Assembly (NCBI RefSeq): GCF_950295315.1
Contig: NC_080175.1
Span: 69,873,357-69,937,356, forward strand
Length of the DNA: 64,000 nt
Reading direction: 5' to 3'
DNA from: Erinaceus europaeus
Lineage: Eukaryota > Chordata > Mammalia > Eulipotyphla > Erinaceidae
This document shows positions 36,241 to 48,085 of this stretch, in pieces; position 1 is the first letter of the stretch, and each line of letters starts with the position of its first letter. The notes below the pieces were generated by a model. That model did no database searches. It saw only the letters and a program-made list of their open reading frames with translations, and was not told the DNA's origin. The translations under genes were made by a program, and so were the position numbers.

Positions 36241-36324
36241 GGCGATAAAGTTTGTGTTGTTGTTTTTTTCCTGCTAAGTGTTCTTTCTTTCATTTTCCTT
36301 TTCCCCCCCTCAAAAGTCTATTTT

Positions 36325-36540
36325 TTTTTCTTTATCAGGTGTATTAATGATTTATAATCAACAGTAAAATACAGTAGTTTCTACATGGGTAACATTTATC
36401 AGTTTTCCACATATCAATTCAACCCTATCTAGGTCTTCCTCTGCCATTATGTTCCAGTACCTGAACCCTTCCTCCCATCCCAAAGTCATTTTCTTTGGTG
36501 TAGTACAGAAGCCTGGTCCAAGTTCTGCTTTGTGTTTACT
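36325..36540 (-). mobile_element. L1-II 3' UTR, antisense
   Basis: 'attaatgatttataatcaac', 'agtaaaatacagtagtttct' and 'ttctgctttgtgtttactta' match the L1-II tail seen sense at 49,535-49,745. Confidence 0.7.
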
Positions 36541-36676
36541 TATTTTTTAAGTTTTTTGTGATTTAATAATGATTGATAAGATTATGGAATAAGAGGGGTA
36601 CAGTTCCATACTGTCAGAGTGCTATATCTCACCCCCTCCATTGGAAGTTTCCCTATTCTTTACCTTTCTGGGAGTA

Positions 36677-37195
36677 AGGACCAAGGATTTCTTTTTTTTT
36701 TTTTTTAATGTTTTATTTATAAAAAGGAAACATTGCCTAAACCATAGGATAAGAGGGGTACAACTCCACACAATTCCCACCACCAGAACTCTATATCACA
36801 TCCCCTCCCCTGATAGCTATCTTATTCTTTAACCCTCTGGGAGTATAGACCCAAGGTCATTGTGGGTTGCAGAAGGTAGAAGGTCTGGCTTCTGTAATTG
36901 ATTCCCCGCTGAACATGGGCGTTGACAGGTCGATCCATACTCCCAGCCTGCCTCTTTCTTTCCCTAGTGGGGAAGGGCTCTTGGGGAAGCACAGCTCCAG
37001 GACACATTGGTGGGGTTGTCTATCCAGGGAAGTCTGGTTGGCATCATGCTAGCATCTGGAACCTGGTGGTTGAAAAGAGAGTTAACATAAAAAGCCAAAC
37101 AAATTGTTGACAAGTCATGGACCTAAACTCTAGAATAATGCAGATGAAGAGTTGGGGGATCCTCCATTTTGTAGTAAGTTAGGACCAAAGATTTC
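36677..37195 (-). mobile_element. Young L1-I 3' end nested in older L1, with TSD
   Basis: The insert is 36,692-37,180, flanked by AGGACCAAGGATTTC and AGGACCAAAGATTTC (15 bp, one mismatch). Poly(T) lies at left and the 5' truncation is within the 3' UTR. It split the host L1's own homologous UTR. Confidence 0.93.
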
Positions 37196-38949
37196 TATGG
37201 GGTGCAGAAGGTGAGAAGTCTTACTTCAGTAATTGCTTCTCCCTTGAACATGGGTGTTGATAGGTCAATCCATACCCCCTGACTATCTCTCTTTCCCTAG
37301 TGTGGTAAGATTCTGGGTTTCCAGGACACATTGGTAAGGTCATCTGCCCAGGAAAGTGTGGTTGGCATCATGGTAGTATAGTTCAACTTCTGTCTGTGAG
37401 TGAAATCATCCCATATTCATCCTTCTCTTTCTGACTTACCACATTTAACAACATTCCTTCAATCTCCACCCAAGGTGAAATGAAGAAAGTAAAATCACCA
37501 TTTTTAATAACTGAGTAGTATTCTATTGTGTATATATACCACAACTTTTTCAGCCACTCATCTGTTGTTGGATACCTGGAGTTGCTTCTAGGTTTTGGCT
37601 CTTCCAAATTGTGCTATACACAATTTTCTTTGGATACCTGGGTTTGTTTCCTTAGGATATAGCTCCAGGAGAGAAATTGCAGGGTCATAGGAAAGGTCTG
37701 GCTTCTAGCCTTCTAGGAGTTCTCCAGATGGTTCTCCACAGGGATTAGACCAATTTACATTCCCATCAGCAGTGCAGGAAGGTTTCTTTGTCCCCAAAAC
37801 CTCTCCAGTATTTGTTGCTGCTACCTTTTCTGATGTATGTCATTTTCACAGGGGTGAATTGGTATCTCATTGTTCTTTATTTGCATTTCTATGACAAACA
37901 GTGACTTAAAGCATTTTTTTTTCATGTTGGTTGGTCCTTTGGATCTCTTCTGTGGTGAATGTTCTATTCATAGTCTCTCCTCATTTTTGTATGGGGTCAT
38001 TTGTTTTCTTGTTGCTGAGTTTGGTGAGTTCTTTATATATATTTGGCCTGTTGTCTGATATGTAACTTGTAAAGATCTTCTCCCACTCTGTGGGAGCTCT
38101 CTTTGGGTGATGGTTTCTTTTATAGTGCAGAAGCTTTTTAATTTTATGTAGTCATTAGTTTATTTTTGTTTTAGTTTTCTTTGTAGTTGGATTTTATATC
38201 ATTGAAGATGCCTTTAAAATTTATATGGAAAAGAGTTCTACCAATATTTTCCTATAAGTATGTGATAGTTTCTGGTCTAACATCCAGATCCACTTGTGAT
38301 TTATTTCTGTGTTTGGTGAAATATAGTGATTCAGTTTCATTCTTATGCTCATTTTTTTCCCAATACTATTTGTTGAAGAGCCTCCCCTTTCCCCATTTAA
38401 TAATCTGGGCACCTTTATCAAAGATTAGATGTCCATAGATATGGAGGCTTACATCTGGACTCTCAATTTTATTCCACTCGTCAGTGTGTCTATATTTCAG
38501 AACCGAGCAGTTTTGATTACAGTGGCCCTATACTGCAATTTGAGATCTGGGAGTGTGATGCCTCCAGTTCTGCTCTTTCTTCTCAAGATGGTTTTGTCAA
38601 TTCTAGGTCTTTTCTGGTCCCAGATTAACATCTGTAGCTTTTGTTCTATTTTCCCAAAATAAACAAATAAATAAATAGGCGGGATCTTGATTGGGATAGC
38701 ATTAAATTTGTATGTAGCTCTGGGTAGTATATTTATTTTGGTGATGTTAATTTTTCCAGCCCATGGACATGGAATATATTTCCACTTTTTTGTGTCTTTT
38801 TCTGTTTCCTTGAATAGTGACTCATAATTTTCAGTATATAAGTCTTTCACTTCTTTTGTTAGGTTTATTGGTAGATATTTTATTGTTTTTGTTGCCATAC
38901 TAAAAGGGATTGATTTCTTCTACTAACTTAGTGTTTGCATAGAGGAATA

Positions 38950-39102
38950 CCACTGACTTTTTTTTTTTTTTAAACCAGAGTACTGTTCAGCTCCGGTTTA
39001 TGGTGGTGCGGGGGATTGAACCTGGGACTCTGGAGCCTTAGGCATAAGAGTCTGTTTGCATAACCATTATGCTATCTACCCACTGCGCTGCCACTGACTT
39101 TT
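38950..39102 (-). mobile_element. SINE C nested in L1, with TSD
   Basis: The body is 38,962-39,090. It is flanked by CCACTGACTTTT (38,950-38,961 and 39,091-39,102). The minus strand shows an A box near 'tagcataatggttatgc' and a B box in 'ggttcaatccc', so the origin is a tRNA. Confidence 0.93.
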
Positions 39103-39738
39103 CTATGTTGATTTTGTACCCTGACACCTTACTATATTGCCTGATAATTTCCAAATGCTTCCTGCTGGATTCTTTAGGTTTTTCTATGTATATTACCATA
39201 TCACCTTCAAATAGTGAGAGTTTGACTTCTTCTCTTCAAAACTATATCCCTTTGATTTCTTGCTCATGCCTGATTGCTATAGCAAGAACTTCCAACACTA
39301 TGTTGAATAGTAATGGTGATTCGACAGTGGGCAGCCCTGTCGAATACTTGATTTGAGGGGTGATACTTCCAGTCTTTCACCATTGAGTATGATGTTGGCT
39401 GTAGGTTTGCTATATATGGACTCCACTCTCTTGAGGAATTTTCCATCTGTTCCCATTTTTTGTAGTGTTTTGATCATGAAGGTATGTTAGATTTTGTTAA
39501 CGACTTTCTCTGCATTTATTGACATAACCATGTGTTTTTTGGTATTGCTTTTATTGATGTGGTGAATCATGTTGGTTGATTTGTGTATATTGAACCAACC
39601 TTGCATCCCTGAGATAACCCCCACTTCATCATGAAGAACATTATTTTTAATATACTGCTATATCTGGTTGGCTAAAATTTTGTTCAATATTTTAACATCT
39701 ATATTCATCAGAGGTATTGGTATGTAGTTTTCTGTTTT

Positions 39739-40069
39739 TCCTTTCCTTTCCTTTCCTTTCCTTTCCTTTCCTTTCCTTTCCTTTCCTTTCCTTTCCTTTC
39801 CTTTCCTTTCCTTTCCTTTCCTTTCCTTTCCTTTCCTTTCCTTTCCTTTCCTTTCCTTTCCTTTCCTTTCCTTTCCTTTCCTTTCCTTTCCTTTCCTTTC
39901 CTTTCCTTTCCTTTCCTTTCCCTTCCTTTCCCTTCCCTTCCCTTCCCTTCCCTTCCCTTCCCTTCCCTTCCCTTCCCTTCCCTTCCCTTCCCTTCCCTTC
40001 CCTTCCCTTCCCTTCCCTTCCCTTCCCTTCCCTTCCCTTCCCTTCCCTTCCCTTCCTTTCCCTTTCTTC

Positions 40070-40119
<50 letters not shown>

Positions 40120-40120
40120 C

Positions 40121-40156
<36 letters not shown>

Positions 40157-40166
40157 TTTTTCTTTC
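39739..40166. repeat. Large (CCTTT)n-(CCCTT)n-(CTTT)n array
   Basis: About 430 bp: roughly 36 CCTTT units, then about 28 CCCTT units, then CTTT tetramers. It lies inside antisense L1 ORF2. The 165-codon sense frame across it is an artefact. Confidence 0.97.
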
Positions 40167-40584
40167 AGCTATATCCTGTCTGCTTATGGTATAAATATGA
40201 TGTTAACTTCCTAGAAGCTGTAAGGGAGTATTCCTGTGTCTTCAATCTTTTGGCAGAATTTTAAAAGTAGAGGTATTAACTCTTCCTTGATTGTTTTATA
40301 GAATTCATTTGTAAAACTCACTGGTCTGGGACTTTTATTATTGGGACTGTTCTTGATAAATGTTTCAATTTTTTTTGGCTGTGATTGGCTTGTTCATATT
40401 TTCTAGTTCCTCCTTGTTTAATTTTAGAAGTTTGTATGTATCTAGGAACTTGTCCATTTCTTCCAGGTTCTCTAGCTTGTAGGCGTATGGTTGTTTACAG
40501 AAGCCTCGTATGATACTTTTGATTTCTGTGATGGCTGTTGTGATTTCTCCTTTTTTATTTATAATCTTTTATTTGAGTCTTCCC

Positions 40585-40586
<2 letters not shown>

Positions 40587-40636
<50 letters not shown>
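40587..40636. repeat. (GT)n microsatellite
   Basis: About 24 GT units within the decayed L1. Confidence 0.95.
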
Positions 40637-40637
<1 letters not shown>

Positions 40638-41260
40638 TGGCTATGTTTATTGATTTTGTTTACTCCTTTGAAGAATGACCATTTAACATTGTTGATCTTT
40701 TGTGTGGTTGTCTTATATTCAATGTTCTTTATTTCTGCCTTAAATTTAGTTGTTTTACGTCCTTCGGGTTGTTTTAGGATTCCTTTTTTCCTCTTCTTTT
40801 AATTCTTAAGGTGTTCATTCAGGTTGTTTACTTGTGCTTTTTCTTGTTCCCTAATATGTGCTTGTATTCATATGAACTTTTCTCTCAGTACTACTTTAGC
40901 TGTGTCCCTAATATTTTTATAGCTTGTGCTTTCATTTTCATTGAATTCTCAAAACAGTCTAATTTCTTCCTTAGTTTCCTCTTTGACTCAGTAGTTATTA
41001 AGTAGTATACTGTTAAGCTTCCACATTTTGGGACTATTACTAATTTTTGTCTGTTGTTACGTGTTAATTTAATTTCACTGTGGTCTGAGAAGATGCTTGG
41101 AATGATTTCAATGCTCTTGAATTTGTTGCTTCTGTCTTTGTGGCCTAACCTATGGTCTATCCTTGAGAATGACCAATGTTCTTGAATAGGATATGTATTC
41201 CAGTTTCTTGGGGTGAATGGCTCTGAAAATGTTCAATAGTTCTAGTTTATCTCTTCATTT

Positions 41261-41713
41261 AATTTCATAATTTTTTCTTTTTTTTTTTTATTTAAGAAAG
41301 TATTAATTAACAAAATCATAGGGTAGGAGGGGTACAATTCCACACAATTCCCACCACCCAATCTCCATATCCCACCCCCTCCCCTGATAGCTTTCCCATT
41401 CTCTATCCCTCTGGGAGCATGGACCCAGAGTCATTGTGGGTTGCAGAAGGTAGAAGGTCTGGCTTCTGTAACTGCTTCCCCGCTGAACATGGGCGTTGAC
41501 TGGTCGGTCGGTACCAGTCTGCCTCTCTCTTTCCCTAGTAGGGTGGGTCTCTGGGGAAGCGGAGCTGCAGGACACATTGGTGGGGTCTTCAGTCCAGGGA
41601 AGCCTGGCTGGCATCCTGATGACATCTGGAACCTGGTGACTGAAAAGAGAGTTAACATACGAAGCCAAACAAATTGTTGAGCAATCATGGACCCAAAGCT
41701 AATTCCATAATTT
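41261..41713 (-). mobile_element. Young L1-I 3' end nested in older L1, with TSD
   Basis: The insert is 41,274-41,700, flanked by AATTTCATAATTT and AATTCCATAATTT (one mismatch). Poly(T) lies at left and it is truncated within the 3' UTR. Near-identical to the copies at 20.4, 44.2 and 55.8 kb. Confidence 0.93.
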
Positions 41714-42099
41714 CTTTATTAATTCTCTGCCTAGATGATCTGTCAAGTTGAGAGAGTGTGTATTGTAGCACCTACTATTACTGTGTTGTTATTAATATAT
41801 TGCTGTAGCTATTTCGGTAGGTATTTATTATATTTAGATGGTCCCTCATTAGGTGCATTGATGTTAATAATTGTTAAGGCCTCTTGAGCTTTATGTAAAG
41901 TCCATCCCTATCTTTTTAATTTTATTTATTTTAAATTCTACTTTGTCAGATATGAGAATAGATATTCCTTGCCCTCCCCCCCTTTTTTTGTTCGTTAGCT
42001 TGTATGATAGTTTCCCATTCTTTCACTTTGAGTCTATGTTTGTCTTATTGAGTTAGGAAAGTTCTAGTTTTAATATGAGTTTCTCCAATAACTAGGAAT

Positions 42100-43215
42100 G
42101 TTGAGTATTTTTTTTATTTCCTTACTGCTATTTGTGTCTAGTCCTTGATGATGATGTGTGTTCAAATTTAGATTAGAAATACCCTCTTTTCCTCAGTATA
42201 ATGATTATTATAAATTCTGCATACCTTTATGATATTGTGATGAAATAAAATGTTACTTTAAGCCTCTTCTGCAAAAAATATAATGTATTCAAAAGTAGGT
42301 TGCTGTAGTTGTTCAAAGCAAAACTACTAAACATTTATTCTGTGAATGTATCTATTCTGATAGAGACTGGACATAAATATCAGTTAAAAGTCTGGGCAAA
42401 TATCTATAAGTATAGACAAATAGTTAAAAGAATAATAGTCTATCTGCAGCTGTCAGCTTGAGAGAACCTCTGCAAATTCCAGTGCAGGCAATGAGGACAT
42501 AGAACTCTGGTGTTGGGAACAGTGTGCTATTATATTTCTGTTATCTCTGATCTTTAAATCAATATTAAATAAATAATAAAATAAAGGAATAAAAATAAAA
42601 AAACCTTTAGGAAAAATCAGTCCTAAAAATAAAGTCCCTTTTTATGCAAATTGCATGTAGATAGTCATAATTCTATATGATGACATAATTTATAATTCAG
42701 TTATGTTTATGATGAAAGTATTTCTTCAGATAGAGAGTCAGTATTCCAGATTTACATCTTCTGGGGGAGAATAACAATTCAATCTGACATTTAAGGAATA
42801 TGGAAATGGTTTATTATGGATGATACACACAAAGAACTGATAATTTATAAAACTTAACGGTTTTCCTAGAAAGTAGTTGTCTCCAACTTGAAGTTACTTT
42901 AGATGCAAGGGCAATCTATGTTCAAAGGAAAATAATTAAGGGATTTGATGACTCAAGACAAATTGCTTAGTTGTCCCCCCTCCCAATTGAATTGGAGCCT
43001 CTAAGTTTTCATTATAACTACCTACTTATACATTGTATTTCATTGTAGGGATTAACTATCAAACTTTAATGTGTTCTGTGATTTGCTGTTAGATTCTGAA
43101 AGAATATAGATATAGGTTGACATCACCAGAATATTGGAAGTGGGGTTGATGCACCGAAAGTAGTTAAGTAGTTACCACTTATCTAAGATTTTAATAGTAG
43201 TTCAAAGTTCCTCTC
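42100..43215. other. Anonymous AT-rich DNA
   Basis: No gene or named repeat is recognised. Confidence 0.5.
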
Positions 43216-43217
43216 TG

Positions 43218-43355
43218 CCCTTCCCTCCCTCCCTCTCTCCCTCCCTCCCTCCCTTCCTTCCTTCCTGCCTTCCTTCCTTCCTTCCTTCCTTCCTTCCTTC
43301 CTTCCTTCCTTGCCTCCTTCCTTTCTTTTTCTTTCTCTCTCTCTCTTCTCTCTCT

Positions 43356-43401
<46 letters not shown>
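43218..43401. repeat. (CCCT)n-(CCTT)n-(CT)n array
   Basis: Blocks of CCCT, CCTT and then about 35 CT dinucleotides with TCTT interruptions. The Glu/Arg/Lys-rich antisense frames are artefacts. Confidence 0.95.
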
Positions 43402-43403
<2 letters not shown>

Positions 43404-44147
43404 TCTCACCCATCCCACAGTGGGCATTCTCTAGGAGGGAGTATTGATTGTGCACAGACATTTTCTTTGATCCCAGCAAACCATTTCATGAAGTTGTCAA
43501 AAGAAGAGGCAGTCCAAACCATGTCCATTAATGAAAAAGTTTGCAGGTATAGAAAGCAACCGCTGTATATAGAAGGGGAACAATATATTATAGGTCATTA
43601 GTATTTTCTTAAGACTGATTATGTATCTTCAATTGATAAGTTTTCTTAAACTGAGATCCATTTATTAAACTAATATTATTGAGTGAAGGGGAAAATCCCA
43701 TTGTAAAAATTCTCCACCACTATCTCCATAATCTCTACTTCACTGAGTTTCATCCAAGTGCGAAAATGAAAAATTATAACCTGCCAAGCATCAGTGGCAG
43801 AGTGAAATGAAAAAATTGCAAGTTAATAACATTGATGCCTCAAAAAAAAAACTTCTTGGCCAATTTAATACTGCTTCATCCAAGGTCACTTCTCTGAGCT
43901 GATTATTTTTAGTAATTTGCAGATGAGACCATTCTACCTTGGTCAGGGTTAGTGACGGTCAAGAAAATTCCAAAGAAGGTTTAAGACACAAGGTTATCTA
44001 TTTTTCCCCAAGAAGTCAACTACCATTCCCCTTTTTCTTAAGACCTAGCAGTAAATAATTTTCAAAGAAATAAAACTTAAATCTAGTGTTATCTTTTATT
44101 GGAGAAATGAAATTTTCTTAGCATAAAACACCAGTAGTAAGGCTATC
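43402..44147. other. Anonymous DNA
   Basis: No gene or named repeat is recognised. Confidence 0.5.
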
Positions 44148-44614
44148 AGAAGGACACTGTTTGCTCAACAAATTGTTTGGCTTCATATGTTAACTCTCTT
44201 TTCAATCACCAGGTTCCAGATGCCACCAGGATGCTGGCTAGGCTTCCCTGGATTGAAGACCCCACCAATGTGTCCTGGAGCTCAGCTTCCCCAGAGTCAC
44301 ACCCTACTAGGGAAAGAGAGAGGCAGACTGGGGGTATGGACCGACCAGTCAACGCCCATGTTCAGCGGGGAAGCAATTACAGAAGCCAGACCTTCTACCT
44401 TCTGCATCCCTCAACGACCCTGAGTCCATGCTCCCAGAGGGATAGAGAATGGGAAAGCTATCAGGGGAGGGGGTGGGTTATGGGGATTGGGTGTTGGGAA
44501 TTGTGTGGAGTTGTACCCCTCCTACCTTATGCTTTTGTTCACTAATCCTTTCTTAAATAAAAAAATTAAAAAAAAAAAAAAGTCACAAAAAAAAAAAAAA
44601 AGAAGGACACTGTT
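44148..44614 (+). mobile_element. Young L1-I 3' end with 14-bp TSD
   Basis: The insert is 44,162-44,600, flanked by AGAAGGACACTGTT (44,148-44,161 and 44,601-44,614). Only the last roughly 400 bp of 3' UTR and a poly(A) tail are present. The tail is split by 'gtcac' at 44,582-44,586. The 122-codon sense frame is UTR, not a gene. Confidence 0.95.
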
Positions 44615-45255
44615 AAATAGCATGCCACCTGGGAAAGAAATTCTCAAGATGTTTTCCTAGAATTTTAGATTTTTGCTTTAGGGGAAATAATGATATAGAC
44701 CTTCAAACTTTTAGAGAACTTCCAGGTCAACTTCTGAAATTTTATTATAATTAGACTTTTAAATTTTAAAATATTTCTTACAATCAAATGAAGCATATGA
44801 TATAGACAAATATAAAATTTCGGGGTGGGGGCTTTCTCTTAGTTTACACTAGCCACTGACAATTGTTATTTGGCTTTTAGTGAGTTCTTTTCCAGAGCCA
44901 CACATATATTTCTTTTTGTGTGTCTGTCTATATATTTATGCTTCTGTTTATGTGTGCAGTAAAGGGACTGGTGATTAGGAAGATAGATAATTTTTTCTAA
45001 AAAAACTATGCTCATTGAAGGTAAAATCATTGTTGTCTACCAATTTTTCCTGGACATCTTTATATGTTAGTAATTAATAGTTTCACTTTTAATAATTTTG
45101 GATAATATACATAGTGCACAGTATTAATAAGCATTTAGAGTAACAATTCTCACTATTATTTTTATCCTTAGAAAAGTTTTGACATATAAACAATTTTTTA
45201 CATAACTACAACTCTCTGTGTTTGTCAAGTTAAAAACTAAATTTGAAGAGTCACA
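44615..45255. other. Anonymous AT-rich DNA
   Basis: No gene or named repeat is recognised. Confidence 0.5.
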
Positions 45256-45257
45256 AT

Positions 45258-45430
45258 CGTGAGGTTGGGTGGTGGCACATCTGCTTAAGCACATGCATTA
45301 CAGTGTGCAAGGAGCCAGGTTCAAGCCCCTGGTCTCTACCTGCAGGGGGATAGCTTCAGGAGTGGTGAAGCAGGGCTGCAGGTCTTCTCTCTCCCCCTCC
45401 TTCTCCCCTTCCCTCTTGATTCTAACAACA
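45258..45430 (+). mobile_element. SINE B
   Basis: Head 'ggttgggtggtggcacatct', B box 'ggttcaagccc', 'gcttcaggagtggtgaagca', then a CT-rich end. Confidence 0.88.
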
Positions 45431-45601
45431 ATGATTTTCTTTACTTAAGTAGGTGAACTTTGATCTCAGCACTGTTTTATTTACTAATGATACTGAATAA
45501 TTTTCAAGCACTTGTTACACCATCTTACATGACTTTACGCTATTGCACTATCTTACATGATTTTATTTATGACTTACCCATTTTTTCTGTTAATGTGGTT
45601 T

Positions 45602-45828
45602 TTCATTGCTCTTTTATTTATTTTAAATTTTTATTTATTTTATCTGATTGCAGAGAGAAAGTGAAAGGGTTAAGGGAGAGAGGAAGGGAGAAAAATATGT
45701 AACACCTACAGCACTGCTTCTGAAGCTTGCCCCTGTCTGTGAGCACTGGGGGGCTTGACTGAACTGTGGTCCTTGTATGTGGCAGGTTAAACACTCAGAC
45801 ATGTGCTTCACTGCTGGGCCTCTTATTG
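45602..45828 (-). mobile_element. SINE B, old copy
   Basis: Antisense copy: 'tctgattgcagagagaaagt', 'ctacagcactgcttctgaag', head near 'cttcactgctgggcctc'. Confidence 0.7.
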
Positions 45829-45935
45829 TTATTTTATAACTTGATGGATTTAAGCATATTCCTCTTTGTCTCTGGTATGTTTGAATTTCTTTTTACATTG
45901 TCAATTATAATTTCATTTGTGTTTTCACCCAGTAA

Positions 45936-46305
45936 TTTATTTCAATTTATTTATAAAATGGAAATATTGATATGACCATAGTGTAAGAGGAGTACATTTC
46001 CATCAGAACTCTGTATCCCATCCCCTCCCTTGAAAGCTTTTCTATTCTTTATCTTTCTTGGTGCATGGAACCAGAATCATCATGGGGTGCAGAAGGTAGA
46101 AGGTCTTGGTTTCTGTTATTGTTTCTCTGCTGAACATAGGCATTGGCAGGTCAATCCATACTCTCAGCCTGTCTCTCTCTTTCCCTAGTGGGGCAGGGCT
46201 CTGGAGAGGCGGAGGTCCAGGACACATTGGTGAGGTTGTCCACTCTGGGAAATCAGGTTGGTGTCATGGTAGCATCTGGAACTTGTTGGCTGAAAAAGCA
46301 TTTCA
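45936..46305 (-). mobile_element. L1-I 3' UTR, antisense
   Basis: 'atggggtgcagaaggtagaa', 'tctgctgaacataggcattg', 'ccaggacacattggtgaggt', in UTR order, diverged from the young copies. Confidence 0.85.
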
Positions 46306-46424
46306 GCCAATATTTGTTTTTTTATTTTCCTTATGGTTTCTGTTTATATAGAGTCATACTTATAAAAAATTGCTTTTAGTTACAAGGCTAATTAAACTTG
46401 TATTATTATTTCTTCTTACTACTC

Positions 46425-46545
46425 TACCTTGTAGAGTGCATGCATTACAGTGCACAAGGACCAAGGTTCAAGCCCTTGACCCTCACTGTAGGAAGGAGGC
46501 TTCACAAATGGTAAAGCAGGGCTGCAGCTGTCTCCATTTTTTTTT
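46425..46545 (+). mobile_element. SINE B, left truncated
   Basis: 'cattacagtgcacaaggacc', B box 'aggttcaagccc', 'ggcttcacaaatggtaaagc', then CT/T-rich end. Confidence 0.75.
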
Positions 46546-46552
46546 CCCTTTC

Positions 46553-46607
46553 TTCACCAGAGCACTGCTCAGCTCTGACTGATGGTGGTGCGGGTGATTG
46601 AACCTAT
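46553..46607 (-). mobile_element. SINE C fragment
   Basis: 'ccagagcactgctcagctct' and 'gatggtggtgcgggtgattg', cut at the B box by the SINE A insertion. No clear continuation follows. Confidence 0.75.
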
Positions 46608-46982
46608 GACATTTCTTCTTTTTTTTTTTTTTTTGCCTCCAGGGTTATTGCTGGGGCTTGGTGCGTGAACCACGAATCCACTGTTCCTGGAGGCCATTTT
46701 TCCCTTTTGTTACCTTCATTGTTTTTATCGTTGTGGTTATTATTATCATTGCTATCGATGTCGTTGTTTTTGGATAGGACATAGAGAAATAGAGAGAGGA
46801 AGGAAGGACAGAGAGGAGGAGAGAAAGATAGACACCTGCAGACCTGCTTCACCGTCTGTGAAATGACTCCCCTGCAGGTGGGAAGTCGGGGGCTTGAACC
46901 AGGATCCTTATGCTGGTCCTTGCACTTTGCGCCACGTCCGCTTAAGCCACTGCACTATCGCCCGACCCCGACATTTATTCTT
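46608..46982 (-). mobile_element. SINE A, long form, with TSD, in SINE C
   Basis: The body is 46,621-46,969, flanked by GACATTTCTTCTT and GACATTTATTCTT. It has poly(T), the full 3' module, the GTT-rich spacer, GA-rich middle, B box 'gcttgaaccaggatcc' and head 'cactatcgcccgacc'. Confidence 0.93.
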
Positions 46983-47018
46983 ATGTCTGATTTGAGGTAT
47001 GAATCTTTTAAAAAGTTT

Positions 47019-47203
47019 TTTAAAATTACCTTTATTTACTTATTATATAGAGGCAGTCAGAAATCAAGAGGGAAGGGAGAGATAGAAAGGGAGAGAGACA
47101 GAGAGACACCTGCAGCATACCTTCACCACTCCTGAAACCTCCCCTCTGCAGGTGGGGATCAGGGGCTTGAACATCGTAACAGGTGTGTCACCACCTGACC
47201 CTA
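47019..47203 (-). mobile_element. SINE B
   Basis: 'agaggcagtcagaaatcaag', 'cctgcagcataccttcacca', 'gggcttgaacatcgtaacag', head 'gtcaccacctgaccc'. A deletion lies in the B-box-to-head interval. Confidence 0.85.
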
Positions 47204-47499
47204 ACTTTCTTCCTTAATGGCTGGTTCATTGACACACTGTTTAACTCCTTCAGTATCATGAAATGTTTTTAGTCTAGAGGTACAGGCAATTCATGTGTTC
47301 TTGGGATACTGTCCAACAGTTGTAAACTAAGCAACATGAGTCTTTATCTGTCAGATTTTACCTGTGCGTCACTACTGGGCCCCCTTGCTGTTGATTTATT
47401 TATTTCAATTGCTGATCTCTGGTAACTACTGGCCTGCTTTCTACATGGTAGTTTAGATTCTTTTTGTTGTTCATATAAAAATATTAATGCAGGATGGTA

Positions 47500-47590
47500 G
47501 TATGGATCGACCTGCCAATGCTCATGTTCAGCAGGGAAGCAAAGAAAAAGAAAAAGGGTTAAAATACAAAGCAGAACAAATTGTTGACTA
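47500..47590. mobile_element. Rearranged L1-I 3' UTR scraps
   Basis: 47,502-47,541 is UTR in sense ('gacctgccaatgctcatgtt'). 47,556-47,585 ('gttaaaatacaaagcagaac') is UTR in antisense. Confidence 0.6.
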
Positions 47591-47604
47591 ATCAGAAAAT
47601 TATT

Positions 47605-47745
47605 TTTTATTATTTATATATTTTCTGAAGCACTGCTCAGGGTCTGGCTTATGGTGGTGAAGGAAACTGAACCTGGAACTTTGGAACCTCAGGGCTGAAA
47701 ATCTCTTTACATAACCATTATGTTATCTACCCCCCACTTGCAAGC
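47605..47745 (-). mobile_element. SINE C
   Basis: 'agcactgctcagggtctggc', 'gaaactgaacctggaacttt', 'cataaccattatgttatcta'. Confidence 0.85.
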
Positions 47746-47764
47746 AAAATAAAAATAGATATTA

Positions 47765-47935
47765 TTATTTATTTATAGTTAATAATAGAGAGATGAGAAA
47801 GAGAGAGAGAGAGAGTAAGAGAGCAAGCGGCCTCAGAGCCATTCTCAGCTCTGGTTTATGGTGATGTTGGGGACTGAACCTGGGACTTAAGAACTTACTT
47901 AAGCATGAGGATTTTCACAGAACCATTATTCTTGA
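47765..47935 (-). mobile_element. SINE C with GA-rich tail region
   Basis: A GA run near 47,798-47,820, then 'cattctcagctctggtttat', 'ggggactgaacctgggactt' and 'ttttcacagaaccattattc'. Confidence 0.8.
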
Positions 47936-47977
47936 CAACAACTTTTAAAGGAAAATTTAATTTTTTAAAAAAAGAAT

Positions 47978-48083
47978 ATGATTTTTCTAGAGGCCTTAGA
48001 GATTCAAGCTCAATCTTCAGCACACCATTTGCTAGAGCTGAGCAGTTCTCTGGTCTCTTTCTGTCTTTTATAAAAATAAGTAA
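47978..48083 (+). mobile_element. SINE C, sense
   Basis: 'gattcaagctcaatcttcag' and 'gctagagctgagcagttctc', then 'tggtctctttctgtctttta'. Confidence 0.65.
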
Positions 48084-48085
48084 GT

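Larger units (their letters stand above)
36541..42095 (-). mobile_element. Long decayed L1, antisense, with nested insertions
   Basis: From the 3' end (36,541) the order is 3' UTR, ORF2 C-terminus (about 37,381), then upstream coding parts to near the N-terminal endonuclease region (about 42,000). The antisense frame at 38,497-38,898 reads through [36 protein letters not shown] and [10 protein letters not shown], which are ORF2 signatures downstream of the reverse transcriptase. The fragment at 39,264-39,446 lies in the RT region. Many stops and frameshifts show it is dead. It hosts a younger L1 3' end, a SINE C, a CCTTT array, a (GT)n run and another L1 3' end. ORF1 and the 5' UTR are missing. 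Confidence 0.85.

Noticed and set aside
39717..40214. 165-codon Ser/Phe/Leu/Pro frame
   Set aside because: It is translation of the CCTTT/CCCTT/CTTT array.
44177..44545. 122-codon frame also seen at 20.5, 41.3, 55.2 and 55.9 kb, like a gene family
   Set aside because: All are the same stretch of L1-I 3' UTR. Recurrence comes from retrotransposition, not gene conservation.
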